The notes beneath the pieces are model-generated. The model saw only the letters and a list, made by a program, of their open reading frames with translations. It had not been told where the DNA came from and did no database searches. From Lichina pygmaea (lineage: Eukaryota; Ascomycota; Lichinomycetes; Lichinales; Lichinaceae): 64,000 bases of DNA. Position 1 is the stretch's first letter; each line of letters starts with the position of its first letter. Below, one piece after another: positions 20,739 to 30,728 of this stretch. The stretch is from contig OY730171.1 in NCBI GenBank assembly GCA_963422465.1, forward strand, positions 1,798,001-1,862,000. Direction: 5' to 3'. Made by a program: the position numbers and the translations under genes.

Positions 20739-20867
20739 CTAGTAGACAGGATGTGATTGTGACGACGATAGTCCCTGATGGACACGGACGTGGACGTTGA
20801 CGTGGACCTGAATATGGATATGGACGTTGGCCATGCACATGCACATGGAGCCCCCCTGCAAGAGGTC

Positions 20868-20908
20868 CTAGGGGGGGGGGAGGGGGGGGGAGGGGGGGGA
20901 GAGGGGGA
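20868..20908. repeat. Poly-purine G-rich tract
   Basis: G-runs of 7-10 are separated by single A bases, ending in GAGGGGG. The tract could form a G-quadruplex or triplex. Run lengths are prone to sequencing error. Confidence 0.8.
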
Positions 20909-23666
20909 TATCAGCTCTCACACCTGTGGCATGTCGTCACGGTAGGGACCCATTCCTCCGCAGCTCGGCTCCATTCAACGTCACGTCCACCTTCGTCGGT
21001 GCTCGGCCCTGAGTCATCTTCCACAATCCGTTCCCTCGCCATGGCGGGCCTCCAGATTGGATTTTATTTTTCATTTTAACGTTTGCAGCCGTCATCACAG
21101 CGACTTGTCGGAACCCTGGATTGTCCTGGCTCAAGCAGCAGAGAGACTGGGGAAAGTCAATCGGCGAGTGAGCACTGAGGAGGGGGGGGGGGGGGCAGAA
21201 AGATTGAAAGGAAGGAGAGGAGACTGCGACGGCGTTGGCGGCGGCGGGAGGGGGAAGGGGAAGAACGAAGCCGGACTCGGCAGGGAAGAAAACGGATGGC
21301 ACCTCGTACATTACGTAGGTCACTCTGATTCTGGTAGGCCGTCGTCAAGAAAAGGAAAACATGAAGCCTGCGGTGCCGAGCTGGATGGATGGCTGTCCCA
21401 GGGAACCTTTTTCCGCCACGCCGCCCGGGACATCCGGCGGGAGCCCGGCGCAACGGGCCTTGAAACTACGCGAGTGCCGGATACGGGACGACGAAAGGAA
21501 TGAGACGAAGCCATGTGGAGGCGCTGAAACGGTCTACGGCGCTAGACGGGAGGGAGGATGGCTCATGACACCGGTCGAGAGGAACGAGGAAGCGGTCGAC
21601 GGCGTCCGCAGACGTGGACCTTTGCGTGGAGGAACGAGGGAAGGTTGAAGTTCAGGAGGTTCAGGGTGGTGGTGGTGGAGGATGATGATGATGATCATCA
21701 TCATCGTGCATGAACGCCGTGGAGGAAGATATCTTTGTCTCTTTTTCTTTTTTGGGCCTTCGATGTTCTCCCTTCCTACGACGGCAGCTGCTGCAACTGC
21801 CGGGATTCCCACTTGGCCCCGTTTCGCGGCTGCAGAAGAGCAGGGCGCTGGAGGAGGACCTGGACTGGGAGAAAGGGACACTGCCGTGGTGCTGCAGCTG
21901 ACGCAGCTGCAGCAAGGATTGTGGGACGTATGCTTCATGCGAGCATCCGCCGACTACTGCATGAAGATGAGGGTGGAGACGAGGCTCAAGGTCATGGTGA
22001 GCAGCAGGAGGATGGCTACTACGGACGGGTCGTGGACGAGGAGACCCATGACGACGATGTCGTGTGTTGCACCTGCAACCCAGACGGTGCATGCTGCAGG
22101 CCAGCGTTTCGGCTGAGCTGGCCGCGCTCTGCTTCCTCTCCTTCCTCCTCGTCTTGTTTGCTCCTGCACCCGGCGGTGACAGGCATCTCTGTCTCGGCTT
22201 GGTGTGAGCTGTCCAAGGCGACTCGGTCCCGAGGCGCGTTGGCGCATGCGCCGCGCTGCTTGCGCCCTTGCCTACCGCGAACGACGAGGCTGGAGGGAGC
22301 AAGGAGCGCCTCGGCCGAGCAAGCACGAGCCCCCTCGGCTCTTCGGCTTCCGGCGTGTTTGCTCCTCCTCCTCCTCCTCCTCCTCCGGCGGCAGGCAGGC
22401 AGCTCTTGACGACGGCGACACGGCACATCCGTACTCCGTACATACGTACACGAATCGACAGCGTGTGCCGGTGGGGCTCGCCGTCCTGTCTTCAACGTCC
22501 GCCGCGGCATGGCAACCCGCTCAACCTTAAGCCTGCCGCTATCTCGCCTGAGGGAGGCCTACCCGCGCTCTACGGCCTGCTTCAACCGGCCTTTCGACGC
22601 CAAGGAGAGTCTTTCTTTTACCGTACCGTACACACCAGAAGGCGAAGAGACAGCGGCGTAGAGACAGCGGCGCAAAGAAAGAGGGGCCGCTTTCCGGCTC
22701 AAAGTGATGGGATGCGACGCGATCCGATGGGGTTGTCAAACAACGGTGACGCACGTCTACGAGGTACGAGAGGCCCGATATGCACCTTCGTCCCGAGAAC
22801 CGTTTCGACGGTAGCTCGGCTGCTTTACCGTCGAGTGTTGATTGCAGGGCGTTTCCTGTTTTCTTTTTCGGACGACGCAATGCGTCTCCTGGGATGGTCG
22901 TCGTCGTCGTCGTCGTCGAGCCTTTGCTTTTCCTGAAGGGGCTGTCTCCGTTCGCCCTGGGGTCGAGGTTTCGTCTTCGGGACTCTTTCTTTTTCCGTTG
23001 TCATGTGGCTTCGTCCGGTACCTCATCCATCTGCGGAATAGCTTGATTGGCCGATGTCTGCGTCGTCGGCTCGACGAAGGAATGCGACGGCTATGTCGTC
23101 TCGTACGAAGTTTCTCTTTACCTGCGTGGCGCGGAAGATACAAGCCACGCCGTAGCTCGGCGTCAATCGTCCATGCATGCTGTAACCATGCAGCTTCTAA
23201 TTTGCGGATGGTGAGCGTACAGTACGTGTGTACTCATCTTCGATGCGATTGCTGGCACACGCACGAGTGTTTGATTTGAGATGTGATGATCCGGTTCAGT
23301 AAGTGAGGATACGATTGCCTGACCATCTTCTTAGGTTCCCATCAGGATGATTGCCGCTGCGGATGTCTTCTGGTCTTGGCAGATGGACTGACCGCCATCC
23401 GAAGGTGGTCAACGGCACGTGGAACAAGCCGTCATCTGGCAAACGAGGCCATCCAACAACATTCCCCGTCTAGTGTGGTCTGGTGGGGAACTTGTCATCT
23501 CGCCTGTCGGACAGATCCTCGGCCGTCGTCCGTCGTCCGTCGTCCGTGGCAAGCCTGCTACTACTACGGCATGTCGTCGGCGTCGCGAGCCGAGTCGCAC
23601 GAGCTACTGTACTCGGATCGGCACTGGAGACCAGGGTAGTGCGCTGGAGCCAGCTCGGGTGTGCAG

Positions 23667-23714
23667 GAGCCGGTTGAGGAGCCGGTTGAGGAGCCGGTTG
23701 AGGAGCCGGTTGAG
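23667..23714. repeat. 12-bp minisatellite, four perfect copies
   Basis: The unit GAGCCGGTTGAG is repeated four times head to tail with no mismatch. It lies in a region without a credible gene. Confidence 0.9.
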
Positions 23715-24451
23715 ACGGCTCTCCTGCGTGCTTGAGGACAGAGTGTGGGCCCTTGAGCATTCAGATATCGAGCGAGCGAACAGCAAAGTGACAGCACTGG
23801 ACCGGGAGATGAAGCCGGTCGACCGTATCACGCCTCTCCGCCTCGGCCGTGCGACATGGCCGAGGCTTGACTAATGCACCAGAGCACTTGGGATGAGACA
23901 AGGCTGTCGCCCCCAGCCAGTGTCTAGACAGCTCTTTTTCACCGTTCAAAGTACGCACGATATATGTACCGGAGGGAGAGGTGCAGCAGACTCCCTCCAT
24001 CTCAAGATCAACGCCGACGGCTCACCGGCACCGCGCCGGGTCCGCTCCCGCCGTATGTCATGCGAATTGGAGAACAGGTTCGTTGCCACATGGCTACTTG
24101 GCATCATCATTTGCATCGTCACCGCCTTGTACTTTTGCTTTCCTTCCTTCTTTCTTTCTTTCTTTCACGAACCGCTCTATACGGTATGGTCAGGCACCAA
24201 TCCAAGTCCCCTAGTCCATCACGCTTGGTCTACTACGCTAGGATACCGACTCTGCGAATTGGCGCAAGATACCGAAGTACGGAGGTACAACTGGTAGCTA
24301 ATTCGACGAGGATAGGCCCGCGACACTTCTTGAGCGCCGCCGTGCGTCATGGATGAGCATTCAGAAGCGTCCGTGGCCCCAGTCCGACCACTCCGAACCG
24401 AAGCTCAGACGTGCACGCTCTAACCATACCTGAGCATGCCCACGGAACTGC

Positions 24452-25372
24452 TTACAGGGCCGGCGCTGACAGTGCCTTACCGGTACTTATTAGATACAGT
24501 ACGGTACGGAAGTACGAGGTAGCCGACCCTTCTATCACTACGAGTACGTACTCTACTCGGATGTACTGGGACGGCTTCACCGGCGGCGGAATGGAAAGCA
24601 GCCGTGTCATTTGACTTTCGGCCTTGCCGATGTCGATCGCGTACTTCCGTACACTCGGCCCAAGAACCATCACGTGGTCGAAGCCGGCGCCGAGTAGCTG
24701 GTCGACGGCGGGGAAAGACGGTTGACCTAACAACGACCACTACGGCAAAGAAGCTTCGGCACTTGCAACGACAGAGGGAAGAACTCACTTTGCCAAGCGC
24801 AGCCGGATCTCCTCCGAAGAGCGGCAGGCCGAGACGAAGAAGCCCGATGCAGTCGGGACGGCGCTGCTGGCAGGGCCATGTCAGAGAAGCGCGCATTCGA
24901 ACCAATCACGCGTCTCTCGCGGTTCAGTCGACGAACCCAGCTCCGGGCCTCACTTCTCCGGGGAAGCCGGTTCGAGAGTGCTTTCGCTGCTCTCGTCGCC
25001 TTCACCAGCACCGGCGTACGAGTACGCCCATCAGTCCGGCCACCGCTCACCGCTCTTCCGCGGGGTCCGACAGCATCGAACTGCCATCGCACGGACCTGC
25101 TCTGCTGTCTCTCTGCCTGCGTCGCCGCGACTCTCCGTCTCGACGACGGCAGGCAGGAGTCGCTCAGCATCTGAAGCATCGATTCGGGTAGACACGAGAC
25201 GACCCTCGCAGAAGGCATGGAGGACTGTCTGCCGTACCGGACCGGCATAGGGCCTGGCACGAGGCCACACCCACGCGCGCCACCATCCGCGATAGGTGCG
25301 ACCTGCAGCTACGAGGTACGGTACGGTGCGCTCTCGCATTGCAGCTGTCGCTGTCGCCGCCGCGATGCGCAA
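24452..25372 (-). other. Protein-like open frames of unknown identity
   Basis: Two stretches on the minus strand look more protein-like than the surrounding frames. One (24452-24733) includes FPAVDQLLGAGFDHVMVLG and YAIDIGKAESQMTRLLSIPP. The other (about 25070-25372) includes ASDAERLLPAVVETES. Donor-like GTGAGT (about 24783) and acceptor-like TTAG (about 24729) sites lie between parts of them, but no phase-consistent gene model could be assembled. They may be exons of an unrecognised gene, remains of one, or chance. Confidence 0.2.
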
Positions 25373-26219
25373 GACAATGGCGTCTGCATGGGGTCCGCAT
25401 CCGTCGCCCTACAGTACCCTACGTACGTTCGTACCGCGAAGCGAGCCAAGGGGTGGCCCTGCGTCGGCCGTGATGATGCGCCGATGATTCTGATCATCTC
25501 AAAGGCTATCCCTTGATGGAGTGGGATCAAGGGAAGACACTGTACGTACGTACGTACATACGTACCCTCTCACAAATCTCCCCGCATAGCCGGCACAGCG
25601 CACGGTGGCCTTCCGGGCCGAGTACGGTGACAGCAGTCATCACTTGGACAGAGGCCATGCGTACTCCGGCGGCGTCTCGATGGAGTTTCAGGTCGCCACG
25701 GCCATCTCCCAGAAGGCTCGACATTCCACCTGGCCGTCGAGCCGTGGACCGAAGATGCGGTGTGCTCTGCAAGAGCCGCACCGAGTCGAGAGCGCCTGAC
25801 GCTGGTCGGCGACGTCGGTGTTCGTGGGGCCAACGGAGGTTGCGTTACACCAGCGCAGGACGAGCACGATCTTAACCTTCCAACAAGGCTCGGAAGAGCC
25901 GGGAGATCAGCGCCGCGGACGGGGCCGCAGCGGAGCCCTTCCGACACGGTCAAAGTCGATCAGCTGACCCGCTCTGGCGATGCATGGCTTGCCCACTCCG
26001 GCGCCTTCCGAGGCACGATCGAGCCACAGTACCGAAGTACGTCGACGGACAGAACGGGGCCACTACGAGTACGCTCGACGGCGCATTGCCTTGCCTTGGT
26101 GGGGTTGACTCACTGGCTCTCTCTCGTCTGGCGTCGCATCGGAATCGCTCCCGCATCCGAGCGGCTCCACGCCGTGAAGCGAGGCCAGCGCGCACGAATC
26201 ACCTCGTTCGGTCAGGCTA

Positions 26220-26282
26220 GCCGGGCTGGCCGGGCTGGCCGGGCTGGCCGGGCTGGGCTGGCTGGCTGGCTGGCTGGCTGGC
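26220..26282. repeat. Tandem CCGGGCTGG and GCTG repeats
   Basis: About four copies of a CCGGGCTGG-like 9-mer pass directly into about seven copies of the tetramer GGCT. The two units are related, so the tetramer probably expanded from the longer unit. Confidence 0.8.
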
Positions 26283-28109
26283 GAGCTCGTCGCAAGGAGG
26301 GCTCTCGCGATCGATGCTCGCGAGACGTGAAACGGCTTCGCCGGCCCATCCGTCGTCGCGCAAGGCCCGAGATACCGCCGAGAGAGGCCGATGCCAGAGC
26401 CGTCCCCCCCCCCCCCCCGGCCTGCCTTGACCGCCTGGTCCTCGACAACCCAATCCAGCGCGTCGATATTACATTCGGTAGCGACTGCCCGTCGCTGATG
26501 TGAGCGGGGAGTATCGTCATGTCGGTCTTCGATGGTGCGGCTAGCTACATGTTCAGGAGTGGCCCCCAACGTCTCCATGCCGGAGTGCTCGTGCGTCTGC
26601 GCCTGGTTTGGAGATGGAGTCGGCACCGTCACCGTACGTCGTACGCCCTCGAATTTGTCACGGAACTGCAGGATGGCTACGTAGGGCGGGGAGGGTGCCT
26701 GGCTTGCCCGGTGTGCGAACGGCGACAGCGGGGCTGGGATTCGTCCGCATCTTGGCCGATGGACCAGGGCCTCTCTTTGGGACGCCATTGGCAAGCACCC
26801 GAACGTCCCGCGGCGAGCTCGTCCCGCATCGCTGCCTGACCGTCACGGCGCATTGCTGTCCCAGCTCCTCCTGCCTGTCAGCCACGTTCTTCCATGAGGC
26901 CGGGCGGCCGCGGATTGGCGGGCTTCTTCACCCGCTCGTCGTACCAAGATTGTCGGTCACGAGACACAGGCCGATGGTTCTTGGTGGCGGGTCGGGGTGG
27001 GCGCGACGTCCAAGTCAAGATGCGAGGGACGGTGCATTGCAGATGTGGCCTACTGCACCTCCGGGAGACGTCTCCGGACGGCATAATTACTGTATCCCTG
27101 CAGCCTTGCGAGACGAGCCGTTTGCCCATCAAGTCGTTCATCTGCCGGAGCCCACAATGCACTCTCGTGACTATTGCCGGAAGATGGAGGTTTTCAGCTC
27201 GGGATACGGTGAAACCTGAGATGCCCAAGACAAGTGTTGTCGTGGGAAGCTGAGCTTGCTTTCTGGCTCGGCTTGGGTCTCGGTTCGGCTGGTCGGTCTC
27301 TTTTACGTTGGTCGAGTCGTTGTCTACGTGCTGGTATGTGTTATACGACAGCTTGTACTACGATACCGTGACTACCTATCGCGAGGCAAACCTGTCCCCA
27401 CTACCGAAGGTCTCTTACCAAGCCGTGGCCCCCCAACTCTGTCGACGTGGTAAAGGATCCAAACAGGGCCACGACCAGCAATTGATTTGAGGCCTACAAG
27501 GACTATCTTGTCAATAGTGGATGGCTAGGACATGTGTCATGATCATTGACCCTTCAAGGGCTGAAGGCGCAACAACGCAGAGCTGCAACATCTGCACGGT
27601 ACTGCATAGCTATCGAGTCACATTTCTTTGGCTGGTGGTCCTCCTCCTCCTCCTCTAGTCGAACACCACTGTCAGCATGGATACACATCTCGGTCTGCTC
27701 TACCTGGTGTTACCAGAAAATGTTTCCTAGTAAGCTGCTTGCTGCTGTACGGAGTACTGGCACAACTACTAAGGCAACCACCTATCGAGGAGAGGACAAG
27801 TCTGAAGGCCCTCGAGGGCTCAGAGCCATATGGCCCTGCCTGACTAAGCCATATCGACTGACTAAGCTAGCTAGCCTGCTGGCCGATACGTAGCCGCAAC
27901 ATGTACTGTCTCGAAGAGTGAAAGATCTGTTCCGTACGGCACCGGTACTGCACAGTATAATCTTGAAGTCAGGGACTGTACTCCGCTACTGTACGAGTCT
28001 ACTAAGGAAGAACGATATCTTGCAATCATCTGGAAGAAACTGATACGTAACTGGAGATCAAGAACATAGGCAAAGCCTCATGAAGTATGAAGAGTGGTCA
28101 ATCAATCGT

Positions 28110-28430
28110 CAGAGATCATACAAGAAGTCTTGAATCAGAGTGTGATTGAAGAGTCTGTGAGGAATATCCCCACTTGCCAAGTCAGTTGATCATCTTTGAA
28201 GTTATGGGCATGACTGTTGCTTCCTGGAAACCACAGAAGCTCTAAGCTTAGAGGTGTCCAGGAGTCCTGTACATCCTGATGATGTCTAGGGCTTGACCCA
28301 GAGTTATAGGATCTCTTGTCTTGTATAAATGAGAGAGAGCTCATCTAGAGCTAAGGAATGTTGCAAAGCATCATATTATATCAGTGATTGGGTAGAGCCA
28401 GAGTTGGTGGAGTGTATGAAACCATGAGGT
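28110..28430. other. CpG-free patch, probable mutated repeat relic
   Basis: No CpG occurs in about 320 bp, whereas flanking DNA has one every 10-20 bp. The composition (TG/CA-rich, TCTAG and CTGG words) resembles the LINE at the left end of the window. No coding match to the visible LINE parts was found, so the element family is open. Confidence 0.5.
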
Positions 28431-28815
28431 TACGATTGGGAACCACCGATATCGGATGTGGTAGAGGAAATGGCCTGCCAGAGCGATGAGGATTCTGACT
28501 ATAAACAGGGTGACCATCGATTCTATGGCATCGAAGCCGCGAATCGATGGCAATTCTCGGCGGTAGGTATAAGCTGCTGTAGGGAGTACCTCGTAGTCTC
28601 GAACGGTGTTCGCGGCGTCGGTGATTTCGACAGACCAAAGCCATACGATAATTACGGTATCGAGCCAAGGACCACGATCGCATCTCCGATGTAAACCGTT
28701 CCAGGACGAGTCGATGCTCTAACCATAGGCTTTCGATGCATCTTCGAACCGCTTACCGCGAGTAGGTCGCGTCAGCAGCCAGAGTCTGGCATCGCCGTCC
28801 CTCACCCGGACCGTG

Positions 28816-29920
28816 ATGTCATCTCACGCAGCACCCGATATCGCCGCCGTGCGGACGCAGCGGCTTCTGCTGGAATTGTACGTGGACGACCTCATCGTCG
28901 CCGCCGTGGTGACCAGAGAGTCAGACTCCATCCGTTGACACCGCCTCTCTGGTCGTCAGCGCGCAGTTGAAGCACGCCCGTCTTCGGGGAATCTACGTGA
29001 CCTTGACACCGAACAATCCACGGAGATGGCCCGGAGTGCAGTTCGTCCGCAAAGGTCCTCACCCCCACCCTTATGCCACGTCAATCTCTGGCCAGGGTGC
29101 TCTCATCTCGACGCTGACGTGTCCGGCCAGGTCCATATGCCTCGGCGGTGCTTCGCTTTGAGATCTCGTTCCCCTCGGCGTATCCGTCCTGCCCTCCGCT
29201 GATCGCGCTCAAGACCGACATCTTTCATCCTCTCGTCGCACCTTCGACGTCGCAGCTGTACTCCGAGTCGTCCACGGCCGAGGATGGCACCGGCACCGGG
29301 CTCGCACAAGCCCCGAACGGCGCGCAAGGTGCGGTAGCCGGCGTGTTCAGCTTGAAGCATGCCTTTCCAGGCTGGTTCGAAGACGCCCGCGTCGGGAGAC
29401 CGACGGGGGGTCCTCGGCGGCCGACGCCCTGGTCCGTCATCGATGTTCTACGCTACATGCGGTCGGCCTTCGACGACACGGCCACGCTGGACGGACTTCC
29501 ACTAGCTGCCGCAGCCGACTCGGGTGCCTGGCGGGCTTGGCAGACCCATCGTCGGACGGACGGCCCGGTCGAAGATGCTCGTCGAGGAGATCTTTCCGGC
29601 GAGAGCGATGCCAGCTCGTCTGCTACTCAGACGTCCGACGCAATGCCGAACGACGATGGCGGGCTGGGACGCGATTGGAACTGGGATGGGGTCTGGGAGG
29701 AGCGGGTGTGCCGGTGCATCGAGAACAGCATCGCGGATTCGGCGCTCTACGGGCAGTCCGGAGCGAGAAACGACCTGGTAGGCGATGACGATCGCCGATG
29801 CTACGTGCGAGGGCAAGGCAGACGGGATTGTTGACTTGCACGCAGATTCAATTCTGGAAGGTGGATGGGGACGAGTTGGAGGCCATCAAAGATGCCATCA
29901 GACAGAGTCTTACGGGATAG
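28816..29920 (+). CDS. UBC-fold (E2-like) protein lacking the catalytic cysteine
   Basis: Four exons fit in phase: 28816-28877, 28960-29054, 29131-29777 and 29846-29920 (292 residues). Introns have GTACGT, GTCCTC and GTAGGC donors and CAG ends. The joined N terminus reads QRLLLEFAQLKHARLRGIYV, then WPGVQFVRKGPYASAVLRFE, FPSAYPSCPPLIALKTDIFH and PLVAP. This is the ubiquitin-conjugating core up to the position where active E2s have HPN and the catalytic Cys; here it is FHPLVAP with no Cys. It continues with FSLKHAFPGWF, WSVIDVLRYMRSAF, and a Cys-containing C-terminal helix WEERVCRCIENSIADSALYG. Such inactive UBC-like (UEV/AKTIP-type) proteins act as scaffolds in trafficking or ubiquitination; the role here is inference. 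Confidence 0.8.
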
Positions 29921-30399
29921 TCGGACCAAAAAAATCTAGTTGGTATTTTCTCGCGATACTCGGTGTTTCCTTTCTTCTGCTTCGAGTCAGATCCATGGCC
30001 CAGAGCGCAGGCGGCATCGTGGGTCGAGCGCGCCTGCGCTGCGAACCAGCCGGAGAGCACCTTCCCTTCGTACCGCGTGCGCGGCTCGGCCGTCAGGGCT
30101 TTCCTTCTCTCTACGACATGTCTCGTTCTTGGTTGCTCAACGTGGAGCGACGGGTTCACGTCGGTCCTCATACAGTCGGCCAGAACGCTCTGTTCATACC
30201 ATCTCGACTCGAGACTCTTACCCCCGGCAAGGGAAACCGTTCGGCTCCCGGTCTCGTGCTCGTCTGGCTGCATCGTCCCACAGATCCACCGATATGCCTT
30301 CTCCTGCATGAGATCCTTTGCGATCAACGCTCTCAGGTGGCTCTACTCCCGGCCTGCCGGAGGGAGCGCTGTCACGTCGTGCCCGCCGCTGCCGATTCC

Positions 30400-30684
30400 A
30401 TGGTGTCCATCGGTGGATTGAACACTGGCGATCCCGGTGTCGTGGGAGCTCTGATACTGATCCCTATCGCCATCGTCTGCGGCATTACCTTCGTCGCCAT
30501 CAAGACGTCCGAAGTGTGCGCGGCCAAGTGGGTGCGGTTCCAGAACTTTCTCAGGCTAAAGAGAGCCCAGCGACACAGAAGGAACAGATCCGATCCGCCG
30601 GCTGGACCGACAAGGCGTTCGGGGCCTTTTACAAGACTAGAAAGCGTCAGGGCCAGCTTGCGTGACGAGGTGGAACGGCCGTGA
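30400..30684 (+). CDS. Possible small single-TM protein (unrecognised)
   Basis: The frame starts MVSIGGLNTGDPG and has one strong hydrophobic helix, VVGALILIPIAIVCGITFVAI, followed by KTSEVCAAKW and a basic tail. A second frame over the same 3' part reads WTDKAFGAFYKTRKRQGQLA and also looks protein-like, suggesting a short intron near 30520-30555. Candidate introns there would be only 25-41 bp, below the usual minimum, so the C terminus is unresolved. No family is recognised. Confidence 0.35.
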   Translation: MVSIGGLNTGDPGVVGALILIPIAIVCGITFVAIKTSEVCAAKWVRFQNFLRLKRAQRHRRNRSDPPAGPTRRSGPFTRLESVRASLRDEVERP

Positions 30685-30728
30685 AGGTCCCCACCGGACC
30701 CGCGAACGGACGTCGCCGTGGATGCAAG

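Larger units (their letters stand above)
20739..24451. other. Gene-poor stretch with simple repeats
   Basis: No credible gene is seen on either strand. Contents are poly-purine G/A tracts (20868-20908), G13 (about 21181), CTC/GGA triplet runs (about 22345-22390), GTC triplets (22898-22920), CCGTCGT repeats (about 23524-23550), a 12-bp minisatellite (23667-23714) and a TTTC microsatellite (about 24140-24168). Long overlapping frames on both strands are explained by high GC and lack family motifs. Confidence 0.5.
25373..28815. other. No gene recognised; repeats and a CpG-free patch
   Basis: About 3.4 kb. Contents are TACG repeats (25540-25566), a GGGCTGGCC/GCTG tandem (26220-26282), a C16-type run (about 26406), a TCCTCC run (about 27640) and the CpG-free patch at 28110-28430. 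Frames on both strands near 26400-27230 have no family signature. The last 300 bp hold the promoter of the E2-like gene. Confidence 0.45.

Noticed and set aside
21661-22443. 260-codon minus-strand frame
   Set aside because: It is dominated by Gly, His, Pro and Arg runs from triplet repeats (GGA/CCT and ATC), with no conserved-looking segment.
23409-23874. Possible LNRLLNRLLNRLL repeat protein
   Set aside because: It is a translation of the perfect 12-bp minisatellite at 23667-23714 in a region with no gene context.
28868-28905. YVDD motif (LYVDDLIVAA) suggesting a copia reverse transcriptase
   Set aside because: It lies in a GT-AG intron whose removal joins LLLEF to AQLKHARLRGIYV and completes a UBC-fold protein. 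No other RT motif is nearby.
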